Shown one piece after another: positions 27,017 through 33,473 of a stretch of DNA of 64,000 nucleotides. Within the stretch, counting starts at the first letter, position 1; each line of letters opens with the position of its first letter. The DNA is taken from positions 248,001-312,000 of the forward strand of contig NZ_JOHR01000009.1 of the NCBI RefSeq assembly GCF_000719775.1, read 5' to 3'. Both the position numbers and the translations under genes were made by a program. The notes below the pieces were generated by a model. It did not search any database, had not been told where the DNA came from, and saw only the letters and a program-made list of their open reading frames with translations. Source of the stretch: Streptomyces sp. NRRL F-5135. Lineage in GTDB: Bacteria; Actinomycetota; Actinomycetes; Streptomycetales; Streptomycetaceae.

Positions 27017-27666
27017 AAACCTGGGACTGGTCCGCCGTCGCGGACTTCATGCCGCGTTTCCTGGACGGCCTGCTCGTCACCCTCCAGGTGCTGGTGCTCG
27101 GCTCGCTCCTCTCCTTCACCCTCGGATTGATCTGGGCCATCGGGTTCCGGGCGCCGACGCGTTTCATCCGCTGGCCGGTGCACGCCGTCACCGAATTCAT
27201 CCGGAACACGCCGCTGCTGGTGCAGCTGTTCTTCTTCTTTTTCGTCCTGCCCGAGTTCGGTGTGCAGTTCTCGGCGCTGACGACGGGCACGATCGCCATC
27301 GGCGTGCACTACTCGACGTACACCGCCCAGGTCTACCGGGCCGGTATCGAGGCGGTGCCGCCCGGCCAGTGGGAGGCGGCCACGGCGCTCAGTCTGCCGA
27401 CCGGCCGGACCTGGACGGCGGTGATCCTGCCGCAGGCGATCCGGCGGATCGTCCCGGCGCTGGGCAACTATGTGATCTCGATGCTGAAGGACACTCCGCT
27501 CCTCGCCGGGATCAGCGTGCTGGAAATGCTCCAGCAGTCGCGACTGGAGAGCGCGGCCACCTTCCAGTACACGGAGCCGCTGACCGTGGTCGGTGTCGCT
27601 TTCATCCTCATCGCCTATCCGGCTTCTCTTCTCATGCGAGCCCTGGAGCGTCGTCTTGTCCGCTGA
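27013..27666 (+). CDS. ehuD: ABC transporter permease (EhuD-like)
   Basis: 217 residues from a GTG start overlapping the preceding stop. It has five hydrophobic helices, the motif FIRNTPLLVQLFFFFFVLP typical of HisM/GlnP permeases, and an EAA loop (AVPPGQWEAATALSLPTGRTW, ILPQAIRRIVPALGN). It is the second channel subunit of the uptake system. The end overlaps the ATP-binding gene by 11 bases. Confidence 0.85.
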   Translation: MKTWDWSAVADFMPRFLDGLLVTLQVLVLGSLLSFTLGLIWAIGFRAPTRFIRWPVHAVTEFIRNTPLLVQLFFFFFVLPEFGVQFSALTTGTIAIGVHYSTYTAQVYRAGIEAVPPGQWEAATALSLPTGRTWTAVILPQAIRRIVPALGNYVISMLKDTPLLAGISVLEMLQQSRLESAATFQYTEPLTVVGVAFILIAYPASLLMRALERRLVR

Positions 27667-28453
27667 CATCACACCACCGAAGACCGCGGGTGACCCGGCC
27701 GCGAAGCACCTCCCGGACGGTGAGCTGATCCGATTCGACAGAGTGACGAAGCGGTTCGGGAAGAACACCGTCCTGGACAATCTCTGTTTCTCGGCCAGGC
27801 CCGGAAAACACGTCACCCTGATCGGCCCGTCCGGCTCGGGGAAAACGACGATCCTCCGGCTGCTGATGACCCTCGTGACACCGGACGAGGGCACCATCAC
27901 CATCGACGGGGAAAACCTCTACCCCGCCGACAGAAGGCACGTGCGCGAAGTGCGCAAGAACATCGGCATGGTGTTCCAGCAGTTCAATCTCTTCCCCAAC
28001 ATGAACGTCCTGCGCAACATCACCGAGGCGCCGGTCCGGGTCCTCGGGCTCAGCCGGGACGAGGCGGAGGAGCGCGGCCGGGAACTGCTCGACATGGTCG
28101 GCCTCGGCGACCGCTGCGCCGCCAAGCCCACCCAGCTCTCGGGCGGCCAGCAGCAGCGGGTCGCCATCGCGCGGGCGCTGGCGATGCGGCCGCGGATCCT
28201 GCTGCTGGACGAGGTCACCTCGGCGCTGGACCCCGAGCTGGTCGCCGGGGTGCTCGACGTGCTCAGGGACATCGCCCACACCACGGACATCACCATGCTC
28301 TGCGTGACGCACGAGATGAATTTCGCCCGCGACATCTCGGACGACGTCCTCATGTTCGACTCCGGAAAGGTGATCGAGTCCGGCCCGCCGGAGAAGATCT
28401 TCACCGACCCGGAACAGGAACGTACCCGCGAATTCCTGAGCGCGGTGCTCTGA
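27656..28453 (+). CDS. ehuA: ABC transporter ATP-binding protein (EhuA-like)
   Basis: 265 residues if the TTG at 27656 is the start (TGGAGC upstream); no better in-frame start exists before the conserved core. Walker A is [10 protein letters not shown], the Q-loop is [13 protein letters not shown], the signature is LSGGQQQR and Walker B is [14 protein letters not shown]. It powers import by the permease pair. A GC-rich hairpin follows at 28499-28531. Confidence 0.88.
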   Translation: MSADITPPKTAGDPAAKHLPDGELIRFDRVTKRFGKNTVLDNLCFSARPGKHVTLIGPSGSGKTTILRLLMTLVTPDEGTITIDGENLYPADRRHVREVRKNIGMVFQQFNLFPNMNVLRNITEAPVRVLGLSRDEAEERGRELLDMVGLGDRCAAKPTQLSGGQQQRVAIARALAMRPRILLLDEVTSALDPELVAGVLDVLRDIAHTTDITMLCVTHEMNFARDISDDVLMFDSGKVIESGPPEKIFTDPEQERTREFLSAVL

Positions 28454-28479
28454 CCTCCCCATACCGCGAAGTAGTGTGC

Positions 28480-28497
28480 CGCTGGCATATGCCAGCG
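28480..28497. promoter_or_regulatory. Perfect 18-bp palindrome, candidate IclR operator
   Basis: CGCTGGCATATGCCAGCG is a perfect inverted repeat between ehuA and the IclR gene, about 120 bp before the IclR start. Its length and symmetry suit a dimeric repressor site for autoregulation. No second close copy was found in the other promoter regions of the cluster. Confidence 0.5.
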
Positions 28498-28498
28498 C

Positions 28499-28531
28499 GA
28501 TGCGGCCCAGCGTGCGGCGCCGGGCCGCATC
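28499..28531 (+). terminator. Hairpin after ehuA
   Basis: A 10-bp stem GATGCGGCCC/GGGCCGCATC with a 13-base loop is followed by only a short pyrimidine stretch. It is a plausible intrinsic terminator of the transport operon of the low-T type common in streptomycetes. Confidence 0.55.
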
Positions 28532-28619
28532 GTCTTCGCCGCCCGACGGCCACCCCGCGAACGGCCCATGACGGCTATCGTGGGCTCGAGCTTGCGGTCA
28601 CAACCTGCTGGGGGGAACC

Positions 28620-29378
28620 GTGGTGCTGAAGCCGGATTCGACGGCGCCGTTCCACTCGGCGCGTCATGTCCTGCGCGTTCTGGAAGCCGTGTCCCAACAC
28701 GGCGGCGGGGTCACCGAGGCACGGATCTCCCGGGAGAGCGGACTGCCCGCCGCCCACCTCGCGCCCCTGCTCGCCACGCTCCGCCGCGAGGGGTACGTGG
28801 AGCGGCTGGCGGACGGGGCGTACGTGGCGGGCGACTCCCTGGCCCTGCTGAGCTCCGGCGCCGCGGGCCGGCAGGCTCTCGCGGCCAGGCTGGAGACCAC
28901 GCTGCACGAGCTGCGCGACTCGGTCGGCGCCGCCGTCTACCTCAGCCGCTACATCGACGGCGAGATCAAGGTGACCCAGATCGCGGACAGCCCGCTGACC
29001 CCCGCGGTCAACGAGTACGTGGACTTCCGCTCCACGGCCCACGCGAGCGCGATCGGCAAGTGCCTGCTGTTCCAGCTGGACCGGAACGGCCGCCGGGACC
29101 ATCTGGCCCGCCACAAGATCGCCCGGTTCACCTCCCGGACGATCACCAGCGAACGTCTGCTGCTGTCCCGGCTGGACAGCCAGCCGCCGACGGTGCCCGT
29201 GCTCGACCTCCAGGAGTACGCGGTGGGCACGGTGTGCGCGGCGGTCCCGCTGACCGCCGGGGCGGCGGTCGGCTGCCTCGCGCTCTCGCTCCCGGTCGAG
29301 CACGCGCACCGGCTCCGCGCGGCGGCGGAGACCCTGCACCGGCGGGCCGCGCCGATGGCGCTCTCGCTGACGCTGTAG
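28620..29378 (+). CDS. IclR-family transcriptional regulator
   Basis: 252 residues. A winged helix at the N-terminus ([32 protein letters not shown], then [14 protein letters not shown]) is followed by the IclR effector domain ([51 protein letters not shown]). The GTG start at 28620 has a GGGGGGA site upstream. Placed at the end of the catabolic and transport cluster, it probably controls it in response to a pathway intermediate. The palindrome at 28480 may be its own operator. Confidence 0.88.
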   Translation: MVLKPDSTAPFHSARHVLRVLEAVSQHGGGVTEARISRESGLPAAHLAPLLATLRREGYVERLADGAYVAGDSLALLSSGAAGRQALAARLETTLHELRDSVGAAVYLSRYIDGEIKVTQIADSPLTPAVNEYVDFRSTAHASAIGKCLLFQLDRNGRRDHLARHKIARFTSRTITSERLLLSRLDSQPPTVPVLDLQEYAVGTVCAAVPLTAGAAVGCLALSLPVEHAHRLRAAAETLHRRAAPMALSLTL

Positions 29379-29442
29379 CGGCTCGCGGCGCTGCTCGGGA
29401 CCGCCGGACCGGCTGTGGTCCCGAGCACCCCCGCGGGCCGGG

Positions 29443-29448
29443 TATGAT
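29443..29448 (+). promoter_or_regulatory. Candidate -10 element for tRNA-Lys copy 2
   Basis: TATGAT lies 14 bases before the mature tRNA, matching the place of the putative -10 elements of the other two copies. Confidence 0.55.
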
Positions 29449-29462
29449 TTTCCGGTCAGCAG

Positions 29463-29536
29463 GCGCCGCTAGCTCAGTTGGTTAGAGCGGCTGACTCTTA
29501 ATCAGCGGGTCCGGGGTTCGAGTCCCTGGCGGCGCA
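29463..29536 (+). tRNA. tRNA-Lys (anticodon CTT), copy 2
   Basis: The 74-nt sequence is identical to the other two copies except for G instead of A between the D arm and the anticodon stem (position 26 by standard numbering). The same GTCAGCAG leader precedes it, and CCA is not encoded. Confidence 0.97.
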
Positions 29537-29558
29537 CGTGCGATCATGTAGCTGACCT

Positions 29559-29587
29559 GGGCGTTCTCGGTTTCCGAGAACGCCCTT
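29559..29587 (+). terminator. Rho-independent-type terminator after tRNA-Lys 2
   Basis: A perfect 12-bp stem GGGCGTTCTCGG/CCGAGAACGCCC with a TTT loop lies 22 bases after the tRNA and is followed by only two T residues. Confidence 0.75.
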
Positions 29588-29645
29588 CGGCGTGTGGTGA
29601 GCCCGTACGGGACAGGTTCGGGCCGGCGGGGGCGCCGGCCCGGTA

Positions 29646-30845
29646 TCAGTACGGGTTGTCGGCGTGCGTGAGAGTCGTCCAGGCGTTGAAGTAGTTGTCC
29701 GTACCGGACGGCCGGTGCGCCTCGGTGTACTTCTGGGTGTTGGTCATGGCGATGCCGAGGCGGTTGTGGAGCGCGTTGAAGCCGACCTCCGTGACCCGGC
29801 CGAGACCCTTCTCGACGGAGCCGCCGCACAGCCAGGACGGCACGGCGGTGCCGTTCTCGTAGGACGTGTGGAAGCCCAGCGCGTGGCGCAGCCGCTCCCG
29901 GATCTTCGGATAGAGGTCCTGGCCCTGGATGCGGCTGGTTTCCGCGACGTCCGCGAGGGAGGCGAGGCCCCAGCCGGTGTGCCCGAAGTCGCGGCAGGTC
30001 TCCTGGGCCAGGCCGTCGGTGAACGTACTCTGGCCCTGCCAGTACTTGATGATCTCGGCGCTGGTGTCGATGCCGCTGCCCGCGGGCGGCTCGGGCAGGT
30101 CGCCGTCGCCCGTCAGGTAGACGTACGCCGGGACCCGGGCGAGGAACGTGCTGACCGCCTTGTCGTAGGCGGCACGGTCCTCGATGAAGACCGAGATGCC
30201 GATGGCCGCCTCGGTCATGACCAGTTCCCAGTTGCCGTTCTTGGTCGCCGCGCCGTTGATCACCTCGGGCAGGTACACGTCGCGCAGCATGGTCGCGAAG
30301 CGGCCGGCGTTGGGCCAGCCACCGTCGTAGGTGTACTTGATGATCTCGGCGGCGCGCGGCCAGGTCGCCCCGGACCAGCCGCTCTGCAGCGGAGCGTTGC
30401 TGTTGGTGTGATCGGTGATGGTCGCGGACCAGGCGTCCATGATCTCGATCGACTTCTTGGCGTACCTGCTGTCCCGGGTGAAGTACCAGGCGAGCGCGTC
30501 GGTGTAGGCCGCTATCGCGTCCTGACGCTCGTCGGTGCAGCCGTAGTTGGGGTTGGACGACGAGCCGCACTCCACGACGGCCCGCGGCTTGGCGGTGCGC
30601 GACAGCGAGGCGTAGGAGCTGGCCATCATGGAGTCGTAGGCGGCCTTCCAGGGCTGTTGGCCGGCTTGCGCCTTCGACCGGGCGTGGTCGAGCTGGGCCC
30701 GGCTCACCAGCACCCCGGGGTGGGTGAAGGCGGCCGGTGCGGCCGTCGCCCGTGGGGCAGGACCGGTGAGCTGAAGGCTCAGCAGACCGGCCAGCAGGAC
30801 GAGAACGCCAAGAACACTTAACCGCACGGTTCTGGTTCGTGTCAT
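29646..30845 (-). CDS. Secreted alginate-lyase-family protein
   Basis: 399 residues with an N-terminal signal (arginine head MTRTRTVRLS, hydrophobic core, cleavage near ATAAPA). The mature protein has the all-alpha pattern of the alginate lyase family: HPGVLVSRAQLDHARSKAQAG, YTDALAWYFTRDSRYAKKSIEIMDAWS and WPRAAEIIKYTY. It would cleave uronic-acid polysaccharides by elimination outside the cell; alginate itself is only one option. The ATG at 30845 has AGAGAGG upstream. It is convergent with tRNA-Lys 2 and about 90 bp from a histidine-kinase remnant. Confidence 0.82.
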   Translation of the reverse strand: MTRTRTVRLSVLGVLVLLAGLLSLQLTGPAPRATAAPAAFTHPGVLVSRAQLDHARSKAQAGQQPWKAAYDSMMASSYASLSRTAKPRAVVECGSSSNPNYGCTDERQDAIAAYTDALAWYFTRDSRYAKKSIEIMDAWSATITDHTNSNAPLQSGWSGATWPRAAEIIKYTYDGGWPNAGRFATMLRDVYLPEVINGAATKNGNWELVMTEAAIGISVFIEDRAAYDKAVSTFLARVPAYVYLTGDGDLPEPPAGSGIDTSAEIIKYWQGQSTFTDGLAQETCRDFGHTGWGLASLADVAETSRIQGQDLYPKIRERLRHALGFHTSYENGTAVPSWLCGGSVEKGLGRVTEVGFNALHNRLGIAMTNTQKYTEAHRPSGTDNYFNAWTTLTHADNPY

Positions 30846-30933
30846 CCGATGACCTCTCTTCACGAATGAGAACGCAGTTCCCGATATCGACCGAATCGGT
30901 CGGCCTGGACGATAGGGACACTTCGCGAACATG

Positions 30934-31203
30934 TCAATACATCGGATGTGTGGCGCACTGGAGACCCGACAGCCGGGTGGCCGGCCCGGGCCCGGCCCCC
31001 TCGTGAGTGGAGCCCGGAGCCCGCCAGAACCGGTCGACGGCACGGTCGCGCTGCTGCCCGCTCATGCCCGGTCCCTGGTCGGTCACATGGAACTCGACCA
31101 GGCCCCCCGGGACGCCCGGGGGGGGGTTCCCCACCACGGTGGCCAGGGTGATCGTGCTGTGCGGCGGTACGAAGCGCAGCGCGTTGTCGAGTACGGGCGG
31201 CTC
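30934..31203 (-). pseudogene. Sensor histidine kinase C-terminal remnant
   Basis: 90 codons in one open frame encode the ATPase end of a histidine kinase: N box VLDNALRFVPPHSTITL, G1 box VTDQGPGM and F box DRFWRAPGSTHEGAGPG. The kinase ATP lid then degenerates into ATRLSGLQC and stops at 30934. No dimerisation, sensor or start region is present, because the fragment begins exactly at the stop of the phospholipase gene. A run of nine G/C bases sits inside it. It is a decayed piece left by a deletion, and almost certainly not functional. Confidence 0.75.
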
Positions 31204-31690
31204 AGGTGACGGACCGCGAGCCGTCCACCATCGGGGTCACGCCGAAGATGTCCACCGCGTGGTAGTACGTCCACGCCGTGGCGTCGCAGGACGCCTTCGA
31301 AGCGCCGGAGTACGCCGAGCACACCCGCTTCAGGTCGGCGTAGAAGGCGGAGTCCAGCCGTGCTTTGTTCGCGTCGAACTGGCCGGCCGCCTTGTAGTTG
31401 CGGTAACCGAAGTCGTGGCGCGCGCAGGCGGTCTGGAAGGGGAAGCCGAAGGGGTTGTCCGGGGAGGAGGAGCAGTAGTCCGTGGACCAGTCGAAGCCGT
31501 AGGCGGTCCAGGCTCCCTGGTTGCCGCGGGCGGCGAGCCAGGTGTTGTAGCTGGCGGCCGACTCCTGCGTCCAGTTGCTGAGGACCTGCGGCTTGTCGGC
31601 GGGGGCGGCCGCCGCCTGACGTGCTGTCAGCAGCGTGGCGGGCAGGGCGAGTATCGCGGCGGCGAGCGGAATTGCCAGGCGTCTGCGCAT
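31202..31690 (-). CDS. Secreted prokaryotic phospholipase A2
   Basis: 162 residues with a Sec signal peptide (MRRRLAIPLAAAILALPATLL, cleavage near AAA). The catalytic His-Asp pair sits in ACARHDFGYRNY, and paired cysteines (SSDYC-type, TACARH, RVCSAYSGASKASC) suit the two disulfides of the Streptomyces PLA2 family. It hydrolyses the sn-2 ester of phospholipids with calcium. The ATG at 31690 directly precedes the signal. The kinase remnant follows its stop without a gap. Confidence 0.9.
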   Translation of the reverse strand: MRRRLAIPLAAAILALPATLLTARQAAAAPADKPQVLSNWTQESAASYNTWLAARGNQGAWTAYGFDWSTDYCSSSPDNPFGFPFQTACARHDFGYRNYKAAGQFDANKARLDSAFYADLKRVCSAYSGASKASCDATAWTYYHAVDIFGVTPMVDGSRSVT

Positions 31691-32156
31691 GACGGAACAG
31701 CCTCCGTGAGGTTGGTGGGGGGAGACGCTCGGGCCCGGGGCGGCCGGAGCGTCCTCAGCGTGAACTGCCTTGCTGTCGCTGGGGTCTACGCGCGATGACC
31801 GGTACGGAAATGGTCCCCCACATCCCGGCACCGACAAACCTTTTAGGCGCGAACACGTCTACGAAAAACCTCAGTTGGAGGCCGACATGTGGTAGGGCGA
31901 CGCACATCTGTCGCGTATCTTCACCGCTCGCACCCGGGCGGTCGACACGGAAAGGGTGTACGGGGCGAGGCGGCACGCACGGGGGACGACCAGGGACGCC
32001 AGGGGGACGTCCGGGACGCCCGGGAGGGCATACGGGCAAGGGCGGAAATCAGCCCCGGGCCCAAGAGGACCCGGGGCTGATCGCGGCCGGACCGTACGCC
32101 CCCGGAAGGGACGTTCACGTCCGGGCCGAGTGGGGCTTTGGCCCGCGCGGCGACGC
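31691..32156. other. 466-bp gene-free region
   Basis: It holds the upstream region of the phospholipase gene (with an AT-richer block at 31830-31880) and, on the far side, a terminator for the small membrane-protein gene (32048-32080). Short repeats of GACG(T/C)CCGGGA occur near 32000-32030. Open frames here look like shadows. Confidence 0.6.
32048..32080 (-). terminator. Hairpin downstream of the small membrane-protein gene
   Basis: A 12-bp stem ATCAGCCCCGGG/CCCGGGGCTGAT with a short loop lies about 80 bp past the stop of the minus-strand gene at 32157. The flank on the minus strand is only weakly T-rich. Confidence 0.55.
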
Positions 32157-32453
32157 TCAGCCGCTGAGCGCGGCGGCCACGGAGAGGAGTACGGCGAAGA
32201 GGATGAGGTCCACGATGCCGAGGACGATCCCCGCCTTGGCGAGGCCGGCCTTCCCGCCGGAGGGCGGCGCCTGCTTCTGCCCGAACATGCCTAAGAGGAT
32301 CGCGATCGGCCCCAGGATCGCGGGAAAGGCGAACAGCCCCACGATTCCGCTGGCCAGAGAGGCGATCGACAGGCCGTTCGCGCGGGACCGAGAGGTCGAG
32401 GCCGTGGAGGAGTTGCCGTAACCGAGCATCCGATTCTCCCGAATCTCGTTCAT
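32157..32453 (-). CDS. Small membrane protein, DUF4190-like
   Basis: 98 residues with two hydrophobic helices: SIASLASGIVGLFAFPAILGPIAILLGMFG and AGIVLGIVDLILFAVLLSVAAAL. The Gly-rich turn between them (KQAPPSGGKAGLAKAGIVLG) is the pattern of DUF4190 proteins, whose role is unknown. The start could be the ATG at 32453 or the one at 32430, which has a GGGAG site. A perfect palindrome GTTCACTTGTGAAC lies 21 bases upstream of the longer start. Confidence 0.75.
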   Translation of the reverse strand: MNEIRENRMLGYGNSSTASTSRSRANGLSIASLASGIVGLFAFPAILGPIAILLGMFGQKQAPPSGGKAGLAKAGIVLGIVDLILFAVLLSVAAALSG

Positions 32454-32473
32454 GTCGCTTCATTTCTCGTCAT

Positions 32474-32487
32474 GTTCACTTGTGAAC
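32474..32487. promoter_or_regulatory. 14-bp palindrome upstream of the DUF4190-like gene
   Basis: GTTCAC-TT-GTGAAC is a perfect inverted repeat placed where a repressor would cover the promoter of the minus-strand gene. No regulator is adjacent. Confidence 0.4.
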
Positions 32488-32597
32488 TCTCTTCTGCCCG
32501 CGATGAGGAAGACCACTCGGCGGGACGGACGAGCCGCGGAACGACAAGCGGCGCGCCGGGCCGGGAGAGGCTCGGCGCGCCGGCGGGACGCGGTGGC

Positions 32598-32633
32598 CCG
32601 GGCGGCGTGGCGCGGCGGTGCCACGCCGCCCGG
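32598..32633 (-). terminator. Hairpin downstream of the LPMO gene
   Basis: A 14-bp perfect GC-rich stem (arms 32598-32611 and 32620-32633) lies 10 bp past the LPMO stop on the minus strand. It has no T-run, as is common in streptomycetes. Confidence 0.65.
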
Positions 32634-32643
32634 TGTCCGGACG

Positions 32644-33234
32644 TCAGAACTGGACGTCGGAGCAGGAGTAGAAGGCGTTCGACGTGTCGGCGATCGTCCA
32701 CACCGCCACGATCACGTGCCGCCCCGAACGCGACGGCAGCGTGCCCGAGTGCGAGAGCGTCGCCGGCGGCTGTGCGTTGTTGTACGGCACGGTCAGGAAC
32801 GGCTGGGTGTCCAGGGACGCACGGGTGATCTTCTGGGACGGGTTCCACCCGCTCTTGGTGAGGTAGTACTTGAAGTCACTGGTGGCGTGGCGGGCGGTGA
32901 ACTGCCAGCGGAACGAGAAGTTCTGGCCGCTCGACACCTTCGTCGTGGGCCAGCCCGTGCCACCGCGCGGGTCGTCGAGCTGGCTGAACCGGCTGTTGCC
33001 GCCGGCGCAGATCTGCCCGTCCGCGGGGCCTCCGGCCGGGAAGCCCTTGGGCCCCTCGACGCTCTGGGGCTCCCACTGGATGTCGCCGCAGTTGGTCACC
33101 GTGCCGTTGGCACAGAGCTTCTGCCGGCTCAGGGGTGAGTCGGTGTAGCCATGGCTGCTCGCGCTTCCGGTGGCGAGCAGGGAGGCGCCCGCCACGGCGA
33201 GGCCGACGACGGCCGCGCCCATCTTCTTTCGCAT
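32644..33234 (-). CDS. lpmP: AA10 lytic polysaccharide monooxygenase
   Basis: 196 residues. The signal peptide ends at ASS so that the mature chain begins with His28 (HGYTDSPLSRQ), the first arm of the copper histidine brace; the second is His113 (FTARHATSD). Four or more cysteines fit AA10 disulfides, and no separate binding module is attached. These copper enzymes oxidatively cleave chitin or cellulose. The symbol follows the S. lividans/coelicolor LPMO near cslA-glxA, recalled rather than searched. A DasR-like site lies about 85 bp upstream. Confidence 0.88.
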   Translation of the reverse strand: MRKKMGAAVVGLAVAGASLLATGSASSHGYTDSPLSRQKLCANGTVTNCGDIQWEPQSVEGPKGFPAGGPADGQICAGGNSRFSQLDDPRGGTGWPTTKVSSGQNFSFRWQFTARHATSDFKYYLTKSGWNPSQKITRASLDTQPFLTVPYNNAQPPATLSHSGTLPSRSGRHVIVAVWTIADTSNAFYSCSDVQF

Positions 33235-33314
33235 GCTTCGCTCCAGAGAACGTGGGGAGTTCGGTGAGCTGTGTGGTGCACGCGTGCGGGGGAACCCCGG
33301 GGTGGTGGCGGCGC

Positions 33315-33330
33315 TGCGGTCTAGACCAAG
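33315..33330. promoter_or_regulatory. DasR-responsive element (dre) upstream of the LPMO gene
   Basis: The 10-bp palindrome GGTCTAGACC (33318-33327) with flanks TGC and AAG matches the core of the published DasR consensus ACTGGTCTAGACCACT. On the minus strand it reads CTTGGTCTAGACCGCA. DasR is the GlcNAc-phosphate-sensitive repressor of chitin and cell-wall sugar genes, which suits an LPMO target. Confidence 0.7.
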
Positions 33331-33378
33331 TCCCAGACTATGGCCAGCGGTTAGGCATGTCCATAACAAACACACCAG

Positions 33379-33473
33379 CGGTCGGAAGCCGGTCACAGAG
33401 GCCCACCGGCCGGTCGCAGAGGCCCACCGGCCGGTCACACGGGCTCACCGGCCGGTCACACGGGCTCACCGGC
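33379..33473. repeat. 21-bp tandem repeat overlapping the SPFH gene end
   Basis: About 4.5 units of GGCYCACCGGCCGGTCACACG-like sequence run into the 3' end of the SPFH gene. The gene's TGA is inside the third full unit, and the same in-frame TGA recurs in other units. The array is seven codons long per unit. Confidence 0.8.

Noticed and set aside
25398..28453. Firm assignment of the cluster to ectoine catabolism
   Set aside because: Only the transporter resembles Ehu; the known ectoine hydrolase, deacetylase and other eut genes are not in the window.
33379..33473. CRISPR array
   Set aside because: Units are 21 bp and contiguous, without spacers, and no cas genes are present; the Cas4-like nuclease at 2637 is far away and sits with a helicase, not cas1.
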